Shown here one piece after another: positions 1 to 10,903 of a DNA stretch of 64,000 bases. Under the pieces are notes generated by a model. It saw nothing but the letters and a program-made list of their open reading frames with translations, made no database searches and was not told the DNA's origin. How positions within the stretch are numbered: the first letter of the stretch is position 1; each line of letters starts with the position of its first letter. Source of the DNA: Prinsepia uniflora (Eukaryota > Streptophyta > Magnoliopsida > Rosales > Rosaceae); the NCBI GenBank assembly GCA_032719365.1, contig CM064866.1, forward strand, positions 4,941,781 to 5,005,780. The letters run 5' to 3'. Made by a program: the position numbers and the translations under genes.

Positions 1-1200
1 TTTTACCAACTCCATTACTTCTGTTTTCTCTTGTTCATAATATGTTCTGCTAGACTGTGGATGCATCACAAAAATTCGTCTTCCATCAGATGCTTTAACC
101 AAATTTTTGGAGTTCATGAATTATTTAACAATTTCTGATGTATGAAGCAAACTATCAATCCATTGTGTTATGAGATTGATACTCAAAGCAATTTGTTTTG
201 TTTATGGAAGGTTTTCTTCTGAAATGTCACTGTCAATTGTTTCTGTGAGTACCCAAATTTGATATGGTTGGAAAAACTTTTATATTTCTCTTCAACCCAT
301 AGTACTTGCTATGAAGAATGTCATATATTTATTCCATTTAATTTTTTTTTTATCATATACCATTATTTTGATAAATGCCGGGAAGTCTTTTAAATGATGA
401 AAGTGAAAACTTTGGAAAATCACTTTGTTAGTAATTCCCCAACCAAGAGTATCAATATCTCATTGTTCTTCTGTTAGAATAAAAAAAAGTTTTGGAAAAT
501 TATCTACCAAATTTATATTTTCGTGGTTTCAAAAATACAAATCCATAATTCTCTCTTGATGATCCAACATCCTTTCTTTTATGTTACCAAAAACTTCAGG
601 AGGCATCATCTGTCGAGCAAGTTCAAAAGACAAATTCTTCTTATTTTCTTGAAAATAGAACACATTTATTCATTTTGAAAAATTTCGGTTAATTGAAGAA
701 AAGTATTAGTTTTTTCAAAATTAAAATCTTCATCCCATTCCATTTGTTTAATGATTTGGAATCCCAGCTTTTTCAACAAAACATTCTCTTGTTTTAACAA
801 AGAAAATTGTTGTTCTTTTTCTTTTAAAATATTTTCAAAATTAGTTGTTTTTTCAACTATTTTGAAAGATAATTGGGTCGTGTGGTTTCTAAACCCTTTA
901 TTTTACTTTTGGATATGGGATTTCCATATTCCATTTATTTCTTCATATAGATTGTTTTCTATTTCAGGATTGAAGAAGTCTTTTACTTCCGAATTGGAAT
1001 GCCATTTGTTTGGCATTCAAATGCTGGTTGAAAGTTTTTGCTGCTACTTCATAATTGTCAAAGTTTTCATAGCATGCTCCATGATATTTGTTTTCCCGTG
1101 CATGGAAATCAGACCAGTTGTTGTAGATTCCTGGTTAGAACCCTTGATACACAACATAAACTTTTTGCTTCGGTGGGTTTTTCCTCACAATTGATGTCTA
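1..1200 (-). pseudogene. Endogenous pararetrovirus viroplasmin/transactivator remnant
   Basis: Reverse-strand translation near 1020-1170 gives KVYVVYQGF, a stop, then PGIYNNW, followed by an aromatic and acidic stretch. This is the pattern of the caulimovirus P6/viroplasmin domain, an RNase-H1-like N-terminal fold. In living viruses that protein forms inclusion bodies and reactivates translation. Lower coordinates (about 700-960, 560-660 and 1-140) hold further coding-like reverse-strand stretches, rich in coiled-coil-type residues and interrupted by stops and frame changes. The ORF runs off the left edge. Its position after RNase H fits the last gene of cavemovirus-like genomes. It is clearly inactive. 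The domain call is fairly firm; the exact start and joins are not. The long forward frame at 751-1194 is its antisense shadow. Confidence 0.6.
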
Positions 1201-1380
1201 GGATTGTTTACCCTTGTCCATTGAGGGTTGTTTACCCTTATCCATTTTTTGCCCAATATAAATAACTTGTTTTAGTGATCTTCTATACTAAGGAAATATG
1301 CAATGAAATTGTTAGTTCCCTTCGCATGTTCAACATTAAAAGTATATTAGGAAATAACATGATACCATTTTAATCTGCGA
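1201..1380. other. Viral intergenic gap between RNase H and viroplasmin remnants
   Basis: This stretch has no convincing frame on either strand. It holds two near-identical 16-17 base direct repeats (GTTTACCCTTGTCCAT and GTTTACCCTTATCCAT, about 1207-1244) followed by an AT-rich stretch. Its position between two reverse-strand viral ORFs suggests it is the remnant of the intergenic leader of the second transcription or translation unit. Confidence 0.3.
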
Positions 1381-1800
1381 CCATCAGTTATGACTTTTTT
1401 ATTAATGAAAAAAATCATGAGCTGCTTGATTATCAATTATGAGAATAAAAACTTCCGGTGCCAAATAAATATGAAATCTTTTTATGGCAAGTTTAATAGT
1501 CAAAAGTTCTTTTTTAAAAGTAATGTATTTTACTTCATTTGGTTTAAATTTACCAGAATTATAGCCACAAATTAATTCTTTCTTTTAATGTTTTTTGGGT
1601 ATGGTGACTTTTAACGGCTTACTACCATTTTCCTTTAATGGTAAATCTTTATCATTCCAATGTTCTTTTGGAATGGCTTTTAGAACACAACCCCAATATA
1701 AATCTGAGGCATTTGTTTCTACAATTACTTTATCGCATGTTTTAGGAAAATAAACTTGTGGAATCTTTGTTAGATCATTTTTTATACTTCTAATTAATTT
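1381..1800 (-). pseudogene. Endogenous pararetrovirus RNase H remnant
   Basis: The reverse strand continues in the same frame as the RT fragment beyond the stop at 1801. It shows a caulimovirid RNase H layout: an ETNAS motif (the position of the first catalytic Asp, here Asn), then WGCVLKAIP, then CGYNSGKF, then KKELLTIKLAIKRF, and finally an IDNQA-like segment. In a virus this domain degrades the RNA strand of the RNA:DNA hybrid after reverse transcription. The frame has at least one further stop and a degenerate first catalytic residue, so it is inactive. The call rests on motif order and direct continuity with RT. Confidence 0.7.
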
Positions 1801-2598
1801 TCAATCTTCTTGTATCCGGTTAAATTTATGATCAATTTTTAGTTTTTTTCTAAAAGAGGAGCTTCTTTTTGTGATAAATTTTTTATAAAACTTCGTCCAT
1901 AGTTTAGGACACCTAAATAACTTTGTAACTGTTTTTTTATCTTTTAATTCTTCAGGAAAATCTCTGATTTTTGAAATGATATGTTCCTCAAGTTTTATTC
2001 CTGAATAATCTAGGGTGATTCCTAGAAAATCTATAAACTCCTTTTCTACCTCTATATTTTTAGGAGAAAGGATTATTCCATGATTTTGGAATATTTTATG
2101 CAAAATTTTTAAATGATGTTTGTGATCTTCCTTTATTTTAGAGAACACAAGAACATCATCAATGTATACTACACAAAAATCTTTATAATCTTTAAAGATT
2201 TTATCCATCCATTTTTGATATACTTGTGGCGCTATGTTTAGGCCAAAAGACATAACGATCCGTTGGTAATGTCTGCTAAGTGTACTAAAAGGAGTTAAAG
2301 CGTTTGACTTTTCAGTTAACTTGATTTGCCAAAATCCCGATTTTCAATAAAATTTACTAAAGATCTTAGCACCCTTAGTTTGGTTAATTAGGACATATTT
2401 TCTGGGAATAAAATACCCATCAAATTCTAGTTGTTTGTTCAACCTTTTATAATTGATCACTATTCTAACTTTTCCTCTTTTTATTTCTGCATGGTTTCTT
2501 ACCGTAAATGCAGGACTAGAATGAGGACTTATAGTTTCTTCTATGAGTTTTTTCTTTATAAGTTCTTTTATTTGAATATTGAATTCATCAATATTCAT
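1801..2598 (-). pseudogene. Endogenous pararetrovirus reverse transcriptase remnant
   Basis: Two reverse-strand open pieces (2598-2344 and 2253-1801) lie in one frame, with stop codons between them, so they are one RT domain. The N-terminal piece has the fingers motif PHSSPAF and a basic RGKVRIVINYK segment. The gap still reads KSGFWQIK. The C-terminal piece begins at MSFGLNIAP and carries the catalytic YIDD at 2155-2166, followed by FLG (thumb). A TGA at 2344-2346 sits where the family usually has a codon one base away, suggesting a point nonsense mutation. Family knowledge: the enzyme copies viral RNA to DNA. The layout is that of Caulimoviridae rather than gypsy, because protease precedes RT directly, no integrase follows, and a viroplasmin ORF lies downstream. 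Confidence 0.88.
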
Positions 2599-2869
2599 TC
2601 TAGTGTAAATAATTAGTTTGACTCTAATTATGACATTATGATCTCTTAACTTAAGAGAACAATATTTAGGGCTTTTAGACCATAACTTTAATGGGTCTTC
2701 ACTAAAGTTTTCTTCAAGAATTTTATATATCCAGTGATTTGTTTCTAACTGGAAATTTTCTTCTTCTACTTGTTGTAGGATTGTTGTTGGGTCATCACGC
2801 TAGACTGACGCAAATCCAAATGTGCATTTATATTTATGCTGCTGAAGCAAAGGAATTTCATCAAACTCT

Positions 2870-3190
2870 TTATTTAGAGTCAGAGACTCAAAGTTATGAT
2901 TGACAATCATAGGGAAATATGTAGAGAGAAAATTATTTCCTAGAATAAAATCTCCATGCATATTTGGGAAACATAAGATTTTTGGTATAATGAATTTTTT
3001 ATCATTTAACCAAATTTCTATCTTTTAAGCCTTAAATTGTATTAATGAACTATTTCCATAAATTCTTGTAACCTGTATTGGGTTTTTCATAGGAATCCAT
3101 TTTTCTGAAGGAATTACATTTGGTTGACATGAGCATGGTGTTGCTCCCGTGTCAATCAAAGTACAAAGACTATATGGTTTATAGCCTGCA
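2870..3190 (-). pseudogene. Endogenous pararetrovirus aspartic protease remnant
   Basis: The reverse strand encodes the aspartic protease active-site motif DTGAT at 3139-3153, preceded by Leu-Ile and followed by a stretch typical of pararetroviral proteases. In a virus this enzyme matures the polyprotein. It lies between the movement protein and RT on the same strand, as expected for the pol polyprotein. No long open frame survives around it. The 2599-2870 interval is the protease-RT linker, with no recognisable domain. Confidence 0.7.
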
Positions 3191-3341
3191 AAATTAAATG
3201 ATCCTAATACATAGGTAAATCATTTTTTACGATGATGTGGTGAAAATATTATTTCATCTTGTCCTACCTTAAGGTGATAAAGATGAACTGATTTTGTTTC
3301 ATCTTGAGGTTCTTTGATTTTTAAAGAATTGGAACTTGATC

Positions 3342-3575
3342 CTAGCATAACACATTTTTTAGTGCTATTGCTTTTCCTTTACTAATTCCTAAGTTTTGTT
3401 CATTAGATTCGTATTTCTGCCGTTCTTCTTGTTTACTTTGAGACCTTTTATCTCTAATGTAAATATTATTTCCTGAGACTTGCATCTCAAGTGTACTAGG
3501 TTTTTTACTAGTTTCACCTACAAGATTTGTAAATAACCATGGTTTAGGTATTTCTAAATCTTTCCAATTGATCAA
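3342..3575 (-). pseudogene. Pararetroviral linker ORF between MP and protease
   Basis: This is a 77-codon reverse-strand open frame, hydrophilic and lysine/glutamate rich, with no domain I recognise. It lies between the movement-protein fragment and the protease motif, so it is most likely the N-terminal part of the viral pol ORF or a polyprotein linker. It is listed because it falls inside a continuous viral gene order, not because the protein itself is identifiable. Confidence 0.4.
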
Positions 3576-3581
3576 CGTTGG

Positions 3582-4106
3582 CTAGATTTCAGCTTCATAA
3601 GGTTTTGGTTCAAAAACTTCTATAAGATTTTTATTTATTTCTTTTATTGAAGTTTTTGGAATTTTTTTTAATTCATGGATTGTTTTCCACTGAATTGACA
3701 AATCCTGAGATTGATGACTCATACTTAAGTTTTTAAGTTGAATCTTAATTTTAATTGAATTTTCTATATTATCATCTGTAATGGAAATGAAATAATTTGA
3801 TATAACATTAAACCAAACAACTCCATTCACCAAATTGGATAGTATTCCTCCAATAATAGCCTGAAGTGAGTTACTTAGTCTATTATCGAATACTACAGTA
3901 AGTATTGGTGTATTCAATCCTTGTCTAAATAACACTGTAATTTGGATTTGGATTAATCAAATATGTTCATATTTGATTTCAGGACATTTTTTCTTCCATC
4001 TTCTAATTTTTTTCTTTACTAAACAGAAGGATTTCTGCTGTACTTCTTCAATATATTTAGCAGTGGTGTTATTGCTAAATTGTTCAAACACACTAGCAGA
4101 AAACAT
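3582..4106 (-). pseudogene. Endogenous pararetrovirus movement protein remnant
   Basis: One reverse-strand frame starts at an ATG at 4106 and ends at 3582, broken by a TGA at 3957-3959. The C-terminal part holds an RQGLNTPI segment, a DNRL motif, then a GVVWFNV/DDNI segment. That is the core layout of the 30K-superfamily movement protein of Caulimoviridae, which forms tubules through plasmodesmata. The TGA falls on a position that is probably Trp. The upstream portion (3977-4106) lies inside the 303-bp sequence that is repeated at 13836-14138, so the start of the gene is present twice. MP lying downstream of the CCHC coat region matches cavemovirus-like order rather than MP-first genera. Confidence 0.7.
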
Positions 4107-4279
4107 TTTGAATTTTGACAATTTATAAATATCTTCTTTTTAATTAAATGCTTAGTTTTTTTTTCTAAGCTTTCAAGTTGGTCTTCGGAAAAAAGCTACA
4201 CTTTCTCTTATTACATCTCGAAGAGTTACATTAGACTATGTTGTTCAACAAAATTTTGTAACTCATTTATCATAAAAAC
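3977..4279. repeat. 303-bp direct duplication, copy 1 (left flank of the 9.6-kb LTR element)
   Basis: Bases 3977-4279 recur at 13836-14138 with one difference that I can see (cttcaAtata versus cttcaGtata). Copy 1 ends exactly where the 5' LTR begins. Copy 2 begins exactly where the 3' LTR ends and then continues into further viral sequence. The duplicated DNA is the movement-protein N-terminal region. The usual 5-bp target duplication is absent: AAAAC stands on the left and TTTCA on the right. Confidence 0.95.
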
Positions 4280-7211
4280 TGTAACGACCCGTCCCGAATA
4301 TCGGGATTTAATAATATTTAATGGTGAATTACTAATCTGGGATTATTTGTGTGATTTCGGACGAATTGTGCAAAATGACCGTTTTGCCCCTGGGCATGGG
4401 CAAAACGTTGACTTTTAATTCGGATGGTCAAATGGACTTTGACCGATGACCGTGACGTAGTTCGGGGCGTCACGAGTTCATAGACAGGTGGCACGTTCGA
4501 TTCCGACGTTCGTGGTAAAAGTTATGATGTGCGGAAGTTCAAGGGCATTTTCGTAATTTGTACGAAATAAAGGAAAATGTTGACTTTTTGATCGGGAGGT
4601 CCGATGGCCGAGGACCGAGGACCGTTAGGAAGGTCTCGATGCCCTGAGTTCGTAGACAGGCGGCACGCATCAATCGGAGTCCGTATGACCGAGTTACGGG
4701 TCAGGATGCGTGAGGGGCATTTTGGTAATTTTCTGCACAAGGGCAGAATTGTAATTTTCTTCACAGGGGCACTGTTCCATTGAACTGGCCGTGTAAGTGG
4801 ATGCTTTGTGCGATCGATCCCTTGATTGTTTATCAATTAATGGGCTGTTGTTGGGGCAGCTTTGTTGTGTGATTGCACATGTGAGGTGCTGGCAATCGAT
4901 TGCACAACATGGACCCTGGGTTTTCTTTTGTTTTCGGGTCAGTGCAGGGGACATTTCGCAGTGGCCGGTGTGGCACTTTTGGATGCTTTTAATGGCTGTT
5001 TTGGATTGTTAGAATGGAGAGTGAGTCGAGAGGTTTACTCTGAGATTGAGAATGAAAGGAATAGGGTGAAAATGGTGGAGGTTTGTCCTGAAACCCGAAA
5101 CTGTGTTAACAAATTCAAAAATCCAATTCGAGGTTCTGGGCCAGCCCAGGGCAATTTGATGACTCATTTAGCTCTCTGGGATCATTTCCAGTCGATCCAG
5201 ATCATTTGGGGCAAGCTTGGGAGCTCCTAGGGCCGTGAACGGACATGGTGGACGGCCGGAAAACTCGAGCTTGAGTTGTGACGATTGAGGTATTGTCGAG
5301 TTAAATTAATTATGCTATTTAGTTCGTATTAGTCCTTATTAACTTCCTGTGAAGTTAATTTGATTATGGTTAAGGATTGGAGGAGTTCTGGTGATCGACC
5401 CGTTTTGGGTGATCACGGGTTGTCGACACGATTGATCGATGGTTGATGCTAATCATGGACACAGAACTGAAATTGGTGGATTGATGATTGTTGTAGGATC
5501 AAGAACGGATTGAATTGATATCGAATTGAGGGTGATTGAACCGGATCCTATCGCGGGTAATCAGACCCGTTTACCAGTCATTCGGGTGAGGAAGGAGCAC
5601 TGTAGCAGGCGCGTGGCTTTCACGCGCAGCCACTCACGGCGGCGCGTGACGGCGCGTGGACACGAATCTCGAGGTGAGGTCAACATGACTTTTATCCTAT
5701 ACATTGTAACGAACATTTTGGGATTGGTTTCGTGTCGATCGGACACCGTCTCGATATTGTTCGGGATGTCCGAAGGTTTTAATTCGAGGTTAAAAATACT
5801 TAAAAATTCGGGAAAATTACGGGACTTGAATAGGATGTTAATGATGAGGTTAGTGATCCTCTAATGTGATTTGAACAGGATTGGGAGTCCCGGTGATTGT
5901 GGTGTGGCCCGGGAAGGCCTATGGCACGCGTATCAAGGCACTCGGTTAAACGGTCTGTGAGTGGACATTGGTTTTATAAATTCGATGCATGCATAACTGT
6001 TTCATGATTGTTATAATTGTGATTATATGATTTATTTTGGATATCAGTGAATTTATATGTTTTCATGCATTTTGAGGCGATTTACGTGTTTGCACGTGAA
6101 TCGAGGTTTTCTGAATTTGCACTGATTTCCATAAATATGGATGGATATGATTTCATGAAACGATTACGGATTTGTTAAAATGAATCGGGCCAGGGGCCCA
6201 GTTAATTTGTTAATCGGGCCAGGGGCCCAATTGAATTATGAATCGGGCCAGGGGCCCAGTTAATTTGTTAATCGGGCCAGGGGCCCAATTGAATTATGAA
6301 ATCGGGCCAGGGGCCCAGTTAACATATGAATCGGGCCAGGAGCCCAGTTGACTTGTATATGTGATTTCGGGTCGGGGACCCTAAATTGGAATTGAATAAA
6401 CTATTTCGGATTTGATTCAACTATTTGAACTTATGACGGTTTTATGGAAATTCGGGGCAGGGCCCTTGTGATATTTTGGAAATGAATAATTGAATGTGTT
6501 CCATAAAACCATCTCGATATGAGGATATTTATATCCTGGTCTCCTCCAAGTGTCGGGGACACTGGAGAAGTCACGGTGCATTGCCTGCGAGGGCTCATTG
6601 TACGGAGCTACCAGACCGTATAGTGATCCAGGAGCAGGATTGCTAGACGTCATGGACGTCAGACATCGGGGATGTCAGAGATATGGACCCGGTGAGACCC
6701 CGGGCAGCACGCGTTGCTTAATACCGTGAGATATGACGTCTAGAACGTCAAGCGTCTAGGACGCTAGGCATCGGGGATGCCGGAGATGGAAAAATGATAA
6801 ATGAATATTACTGGATTGATGAAATAACTCTTGGATTTACTTTTGGAAATTGAAACTATGCTTTGGTTTCCGGGCTAAGGCCCTAATGGTTATTTCTAAA
6901 TAAATATGGGATTATTGGTTTTGGTGCATGCATATGATTTTACTGAGGGGCATAAATGTCTTATAAATGTTTTAAGCAGACTTGTTTATTTTCGTCCACT
7001 CACAGCTTTTGTTTTTAATGCCCTTCAGGTTGATTCCGGATACGACTGCAGCAGAGACTTGAGCATCGCACACCTCCTCCATCGATCCTTACGCACTCTG
7101 GAAGCCCGGTTGGGCAATGGCAATCGGTTATCCCTTGTCGGACGCCTCTTGTCCGACGGGAGCACGTCACATCCCATAGTAATCCCGGGGGGATTGGGAT
7201 GGGTCGTGTCA
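4280..7211 (+). repeat. 5' LTR of the 9.6-kb element
   Basis: It starts TGTAACGACC and ends GTGTCA. Landmarks shared with the other long LTRs here are an early GACGTAGTTCGGGGCGTCACGAG box, the GTGAGTGGAC box at 5957-5966, a six-fold 29-bp repeat (6183-6357), repeated ACGT-core words near 6645-6790, the GTCCACTCAC box at 6994-7003 and a 3' splice-site-like CCCTTCAG ending at 7028. Pairs of identical short ORFs in the two LTRs are duplicates of non-coding sequence, not genes. Confidence 0.95.
6183..6357 (+). repeat. 29-bp minisatellite, six units, with a GGGCC/GGCCC palindrome
   Basis: There are six consecutive units of about 29 bp, each containing AATCGGGCCAGGGGCCC. Two subtypes, ending TTAATTTGTT and TTGAATTATG, alternate to give a 58-bp higher-order unit. 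The core GGGCC-AGG-GGCCC is a hairpin-forming inverted repeat. The same array is at 12807-12981 in the other LTR. Confidence 0.9.
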
Positions 7212-7213
7212 AG

Positions 7214-7225
7214 TGGTATCAGAGC
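7214..7225 (+). other. Primer binding site of the 9.6-kb element
   Basis: TGGTATCAGAGC begins two bases after the 5' LTR. It is complementary to the 3' end of plant initiator methionine tRNA, the usual minus-strand primer for plant LTR elements. Confidence 0.9.
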
Positions 7226-10200
7226 AGGTTTTGCTCTTTTGTGCGCGAAGGTCGAGGGTGTGATGTCTCTTTGGGCTGCAGTTCCGTTGTCAACCTGATA
7301 GATAGTTTTGGGTTTGTATGGTGAATTGGGTGTGTTTGGCCTGATACGCCGTGCATTGTTGCGATTCAACCCAGGTGGGGTTGTATACGATTAACTGGTA
7401 AGGTGGGACCGTCGGTTCGGTCATGTGATTATGGATTGTTGTGCCACTGGGCACAGCCGGGTTCAGGGAACCCCATTTGAATAATGTTATGGAAGTGCGA
7501 AACTCAGTTGAGTATTGGTCTATGTTTTGGACCCTGGTAGTGTTGGCTAGTGTACGGGGTGTTGATGCATCGGAGTTAGCCGATGACCTTCGTGGTGGAA
7601 CCCACGAAGGAACCCACGTTGAGTTGATGATTGGATTGGATTGGACGTCTATATGATGTCAGGACCGCAGGGTCGGTCAGGTTGTGGATTTTACTGCAGA
7701 AGGCAGTTGGGTTCGGTGGAACCCTAGGGTGTGATTTTGGAATCCTAATTTATAATTGATGGGCAGGAAAAGTGAACTTTAATTAAGGAATTGTGCTGCG
7801 ACGAGCGGCTGAGGTCTTGGATGACCATGTGGATGACTCTAGTGAGTCTTATGGGTTTCGATCCACGGATACGGTTATGCGATAAAATATGGAATTCCGT
7901 GTCGGATCAAATATTAGTGTGATGCGTGGATATGGATCTTGACAACGATGACTGTTGGTCGACAGTTGTGTCGAGATGACTGGCTATCGAGGGTATTTAG
8001 TGTGGTTTTGATACTTGGGGATGTTCAGGGAACGTCCATTATCCTGATGTGCCAGTGGTCAAATTGGAGGTACCCATAGTCGTGGGGTACGAGTGCTGTT
8101 ACGGGATCGTCGTTCGTAATGAACGGAGATCCAGGGTAACAACTTTACACACAGTGGCTAGCATGGGTGTTCGTGTGCTATGTATGGATGTTGGTATGGT
8201 GATACCGTTCTGCCAATACTAGTATGGATGCCTGTGTGCTGATACTAGTGTTGATGATGGTGCGCTGGTATTGGTACTAGCGCTGGTGCCGGTGTCAGTG
8301 AGTGTGATGCCGTTGAGCCACCAGTTGGGGTGTGACTCTGTCATGATGAACAGATGATTGGTATCTGCGACTCAGTGGTGGTTGAGTCTTGGACTGGATG
8401 GGTTCCAGTGGAGGTTGTGTCGTGTTGGGATAAGTCCTAACAGATATATGATGACAAGTGATGAATGGATCAAAAGGTATGATTGAAAATTTGGGGGAAT
8501 CTTGGGATGCTGTCCCCTAGGTCATGTGTATTGGTGGATTTGGGGAGTTGTCGTCAACTCCGAGATTGGTATGATGGTATACTTCTTATATTCCCAGGAA
8601 ATACAAGGAAATTATTGAAATTGGAAAAGTCGGGGAAACCATTCGTGGTATTGATGTGGGATTTTGTGATTGTGAATCACTTGGAACCTGAGGATTGAAC
8701 CTGTTTAGGTTGAGATGTGAGACGAAGGCAGTATGGTATGCACATTCAGGCAAAATTGTGGATATTCCGTTCGGAATCGGGGTGTGTGCATACATGATTA
8801 TTGACGGACGTGAGGTCCGAGTAATGAATTGATTTTGGACACGTGGTGGTCCAAGTGAGGTATGGACGTGGGCAGTCCAGTGGTTGGACTTGACATCTCA
8901 TTGGGAGCATGTCTGTTTCCAACGTGGTTGGAACTCCCGTTTCGGGGAGAGTTGTGATTGGGAGACGAGAGGAGTGCTCGTTTCCGCATCAGTGATTGGT
9001 ATTCCGAAGTCATTAGGGTTGACTTCATATTTCCTGTCGTGGCAGATGATGATTGTTGCTACCAGTACGTTGAGCGTGTATTAGTGGGTGGACCCATGTT
9101 TGGCTTGGGGTCATTGGACACAAGCAGTGGTGTATGATTTTGGATTTGGTGGTGAAATGCGAGGTCGTCTTTCCACCAAGGGAAATTTGGCGAATGATTC
9201 ACTGAGGGTGTAAGACCCTACGATCCGCTTTCAGATGGATTGTTAGCTATGTGGGCAAGTGTGGATCCTAGGTGGATCTGATTTGTGATGTTGTCGACTT
9301 TGGTCGATGTGACGATCTAGGATCGTGATATTACTTGTCGGGTGACGTAGCGATGGATATGGATTGTGATCTTGATGATCCAGATGGGTGGAGAGTTTAT
9401 CACTCTTACCTTGGTATGTGAGTCGTAAATGACGGGACTGAACTTCTTCTCGGAGTGAAGTCCATATGGTTTGTTACTCGGGTGAGTAGGTTTCCGATGT
9501 GGTCGGATCTCGTCAACCTTTGACGTGTGGATATTGGGATTGGCTTCCCTATGAAGTCAATCGAGTATTTTGAGCGGGTAACCGATAGGATCGGTTATGT
9601 TACGTCTTGATGGACGTAAACGAGATTTTGGGTTTTGGAATCGAATTTCTGGGTGACGATTCAGGATTCGATTGCGAAGCTCGAAAGTGGATTACTAGAT
9701 TTGGGTGCGGAATGATTATTCCAATGCTAGCTTACGGAATAATGATTCCAGATTAGGATTTGGGAATGGATTATAAATATGATGTCTGGGTTCGGATTCG
9801 GGATTTCTTACGAAATTGCGGATTCAGATTCGGATTGGAACTAGATGACGGGTGGAGTTCGTTTTGTCTCATGTTGGTTGGGCAAATGTACTCCATTACT
9901 AGAACGTGTTTGGCTATGACCTGGGTGGCTATAGTCAGATTGATGGATTGAGGTACGTACAGGGTACGTTGTACGAGGATTGATACTGGTTAGGCTGAGT
10001 GGTGCCTAATGGCGGTACATGGGATGTACCAGTGGTGTGTAACTAATGTGTTGGTAATCGGCTTGGTTCTGATATCATTTGTTTGGCTGTATTGTGGACT
10101 GGACATTGGATACTGTGCGCTGGGCAGAATGATTTTGTCAGGGTTCAGTGTTTGTATGAGCAGGTGCTCTTGGCCACGGTTGGCTAGTGGAACCCGGTAT

Positions 10201-10890
10201 TGATATGTGTGTTCACTGCTGGGCAGGTATTCAATGTGTTCCAGTTACACCACTTGATGGAGTAAGTTGACGGTATACGTACACTCAGGATGAGTGAATT
10301 GGTGGTCAGAGTAACCACGAGTAGCCTTGTGTGATTTTATCACACCGTGATTTTTCCAGCGTCTTGGTTCACTGAGGGAGTCGGTGATTATGGACATTGA
10401 GATTATTTTGTGTCGCAGGATTGGGCTTGCCCTGCGAATGGTGATCATGTGGTTGATCTTGCGCTACATCGAGAGTGATGTAATACGTGGTGTTGTCACT
10501 GACTGGCTGATGGTTGGGGCTTTACTAGGGTGGTAAAGCTTTGTGGTGACAGTTTGACTGTTGGTGTCAGCATGGACTGACAAATGAGAATTTGGTGACT
10601 CCCAATGGGAGCGAATGTAAGGATATTTTGAATGGAAAGGAACCGTCTAGCTGAAGGAGTCAGCTAAATGGTTAAACGATTTATTCGCGAATCAGGTGAT
10701 TATGTCCACTCGAGGTGGTCGAGTGTTGTTGATTGTGACGTATGACTGTGATGGGATGCCTGGGTGCAGACGAGACTGGTGTTGTTCCAGTATGTGGGTG
10801 TACAGGTGTACACATGGTATGTGGTCGAAATGTTTTCCACAAGGTGGTTGTGGAAAAAGGTTGTTGGTAATTTCGAGGACGAAATTCTTT
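7226..10890 (+). mobile_element. Non-coding interior of the 9.6-kb element
   Basis: I see no gene in these 3.7 kb. Open frames are short (76 codons or fewer, apart from LTR-edge frames) and lack retroelement motifs on either strand. The plus strand is conspicuously rich in G and T, with recurrent words such as TGGTACTAG, GTGTGATG and CGGTGGT. The end (GGTAATTTCGAGGACGAAATTC at about 10867-10888) corresponds to the pre-polypurine tail seen at about 46500, 48300 and 50740 in the older elements. Confidence 0.8.
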
Positions 10891-10902
10891 AAGGAGGGAA
10901 GG
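10891..10902 (+). other. Polypurine tract of the 9.6-kb element
   Basis: AAGGAGGGAAGG lies immediately upstream of the 3' LTR, the expected place for the plus-strand primer. Confidence 0.8.
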
Positions 10903-10903
10903 T

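Noticed and set aside
751..1194. 147-codon forward frame
   Set aside because: Antisense to the viroplasmin remnant, whose motifs are on the reverse strand.
4522..4954. Overlapping reverse frames of 104 and 86 codons, repeated at 11146-11578
   Set aside because: They repeat only because they lie in the two LTRs of one element; they have no domain, and the matching LTR parts of sister families do not keep the frames.
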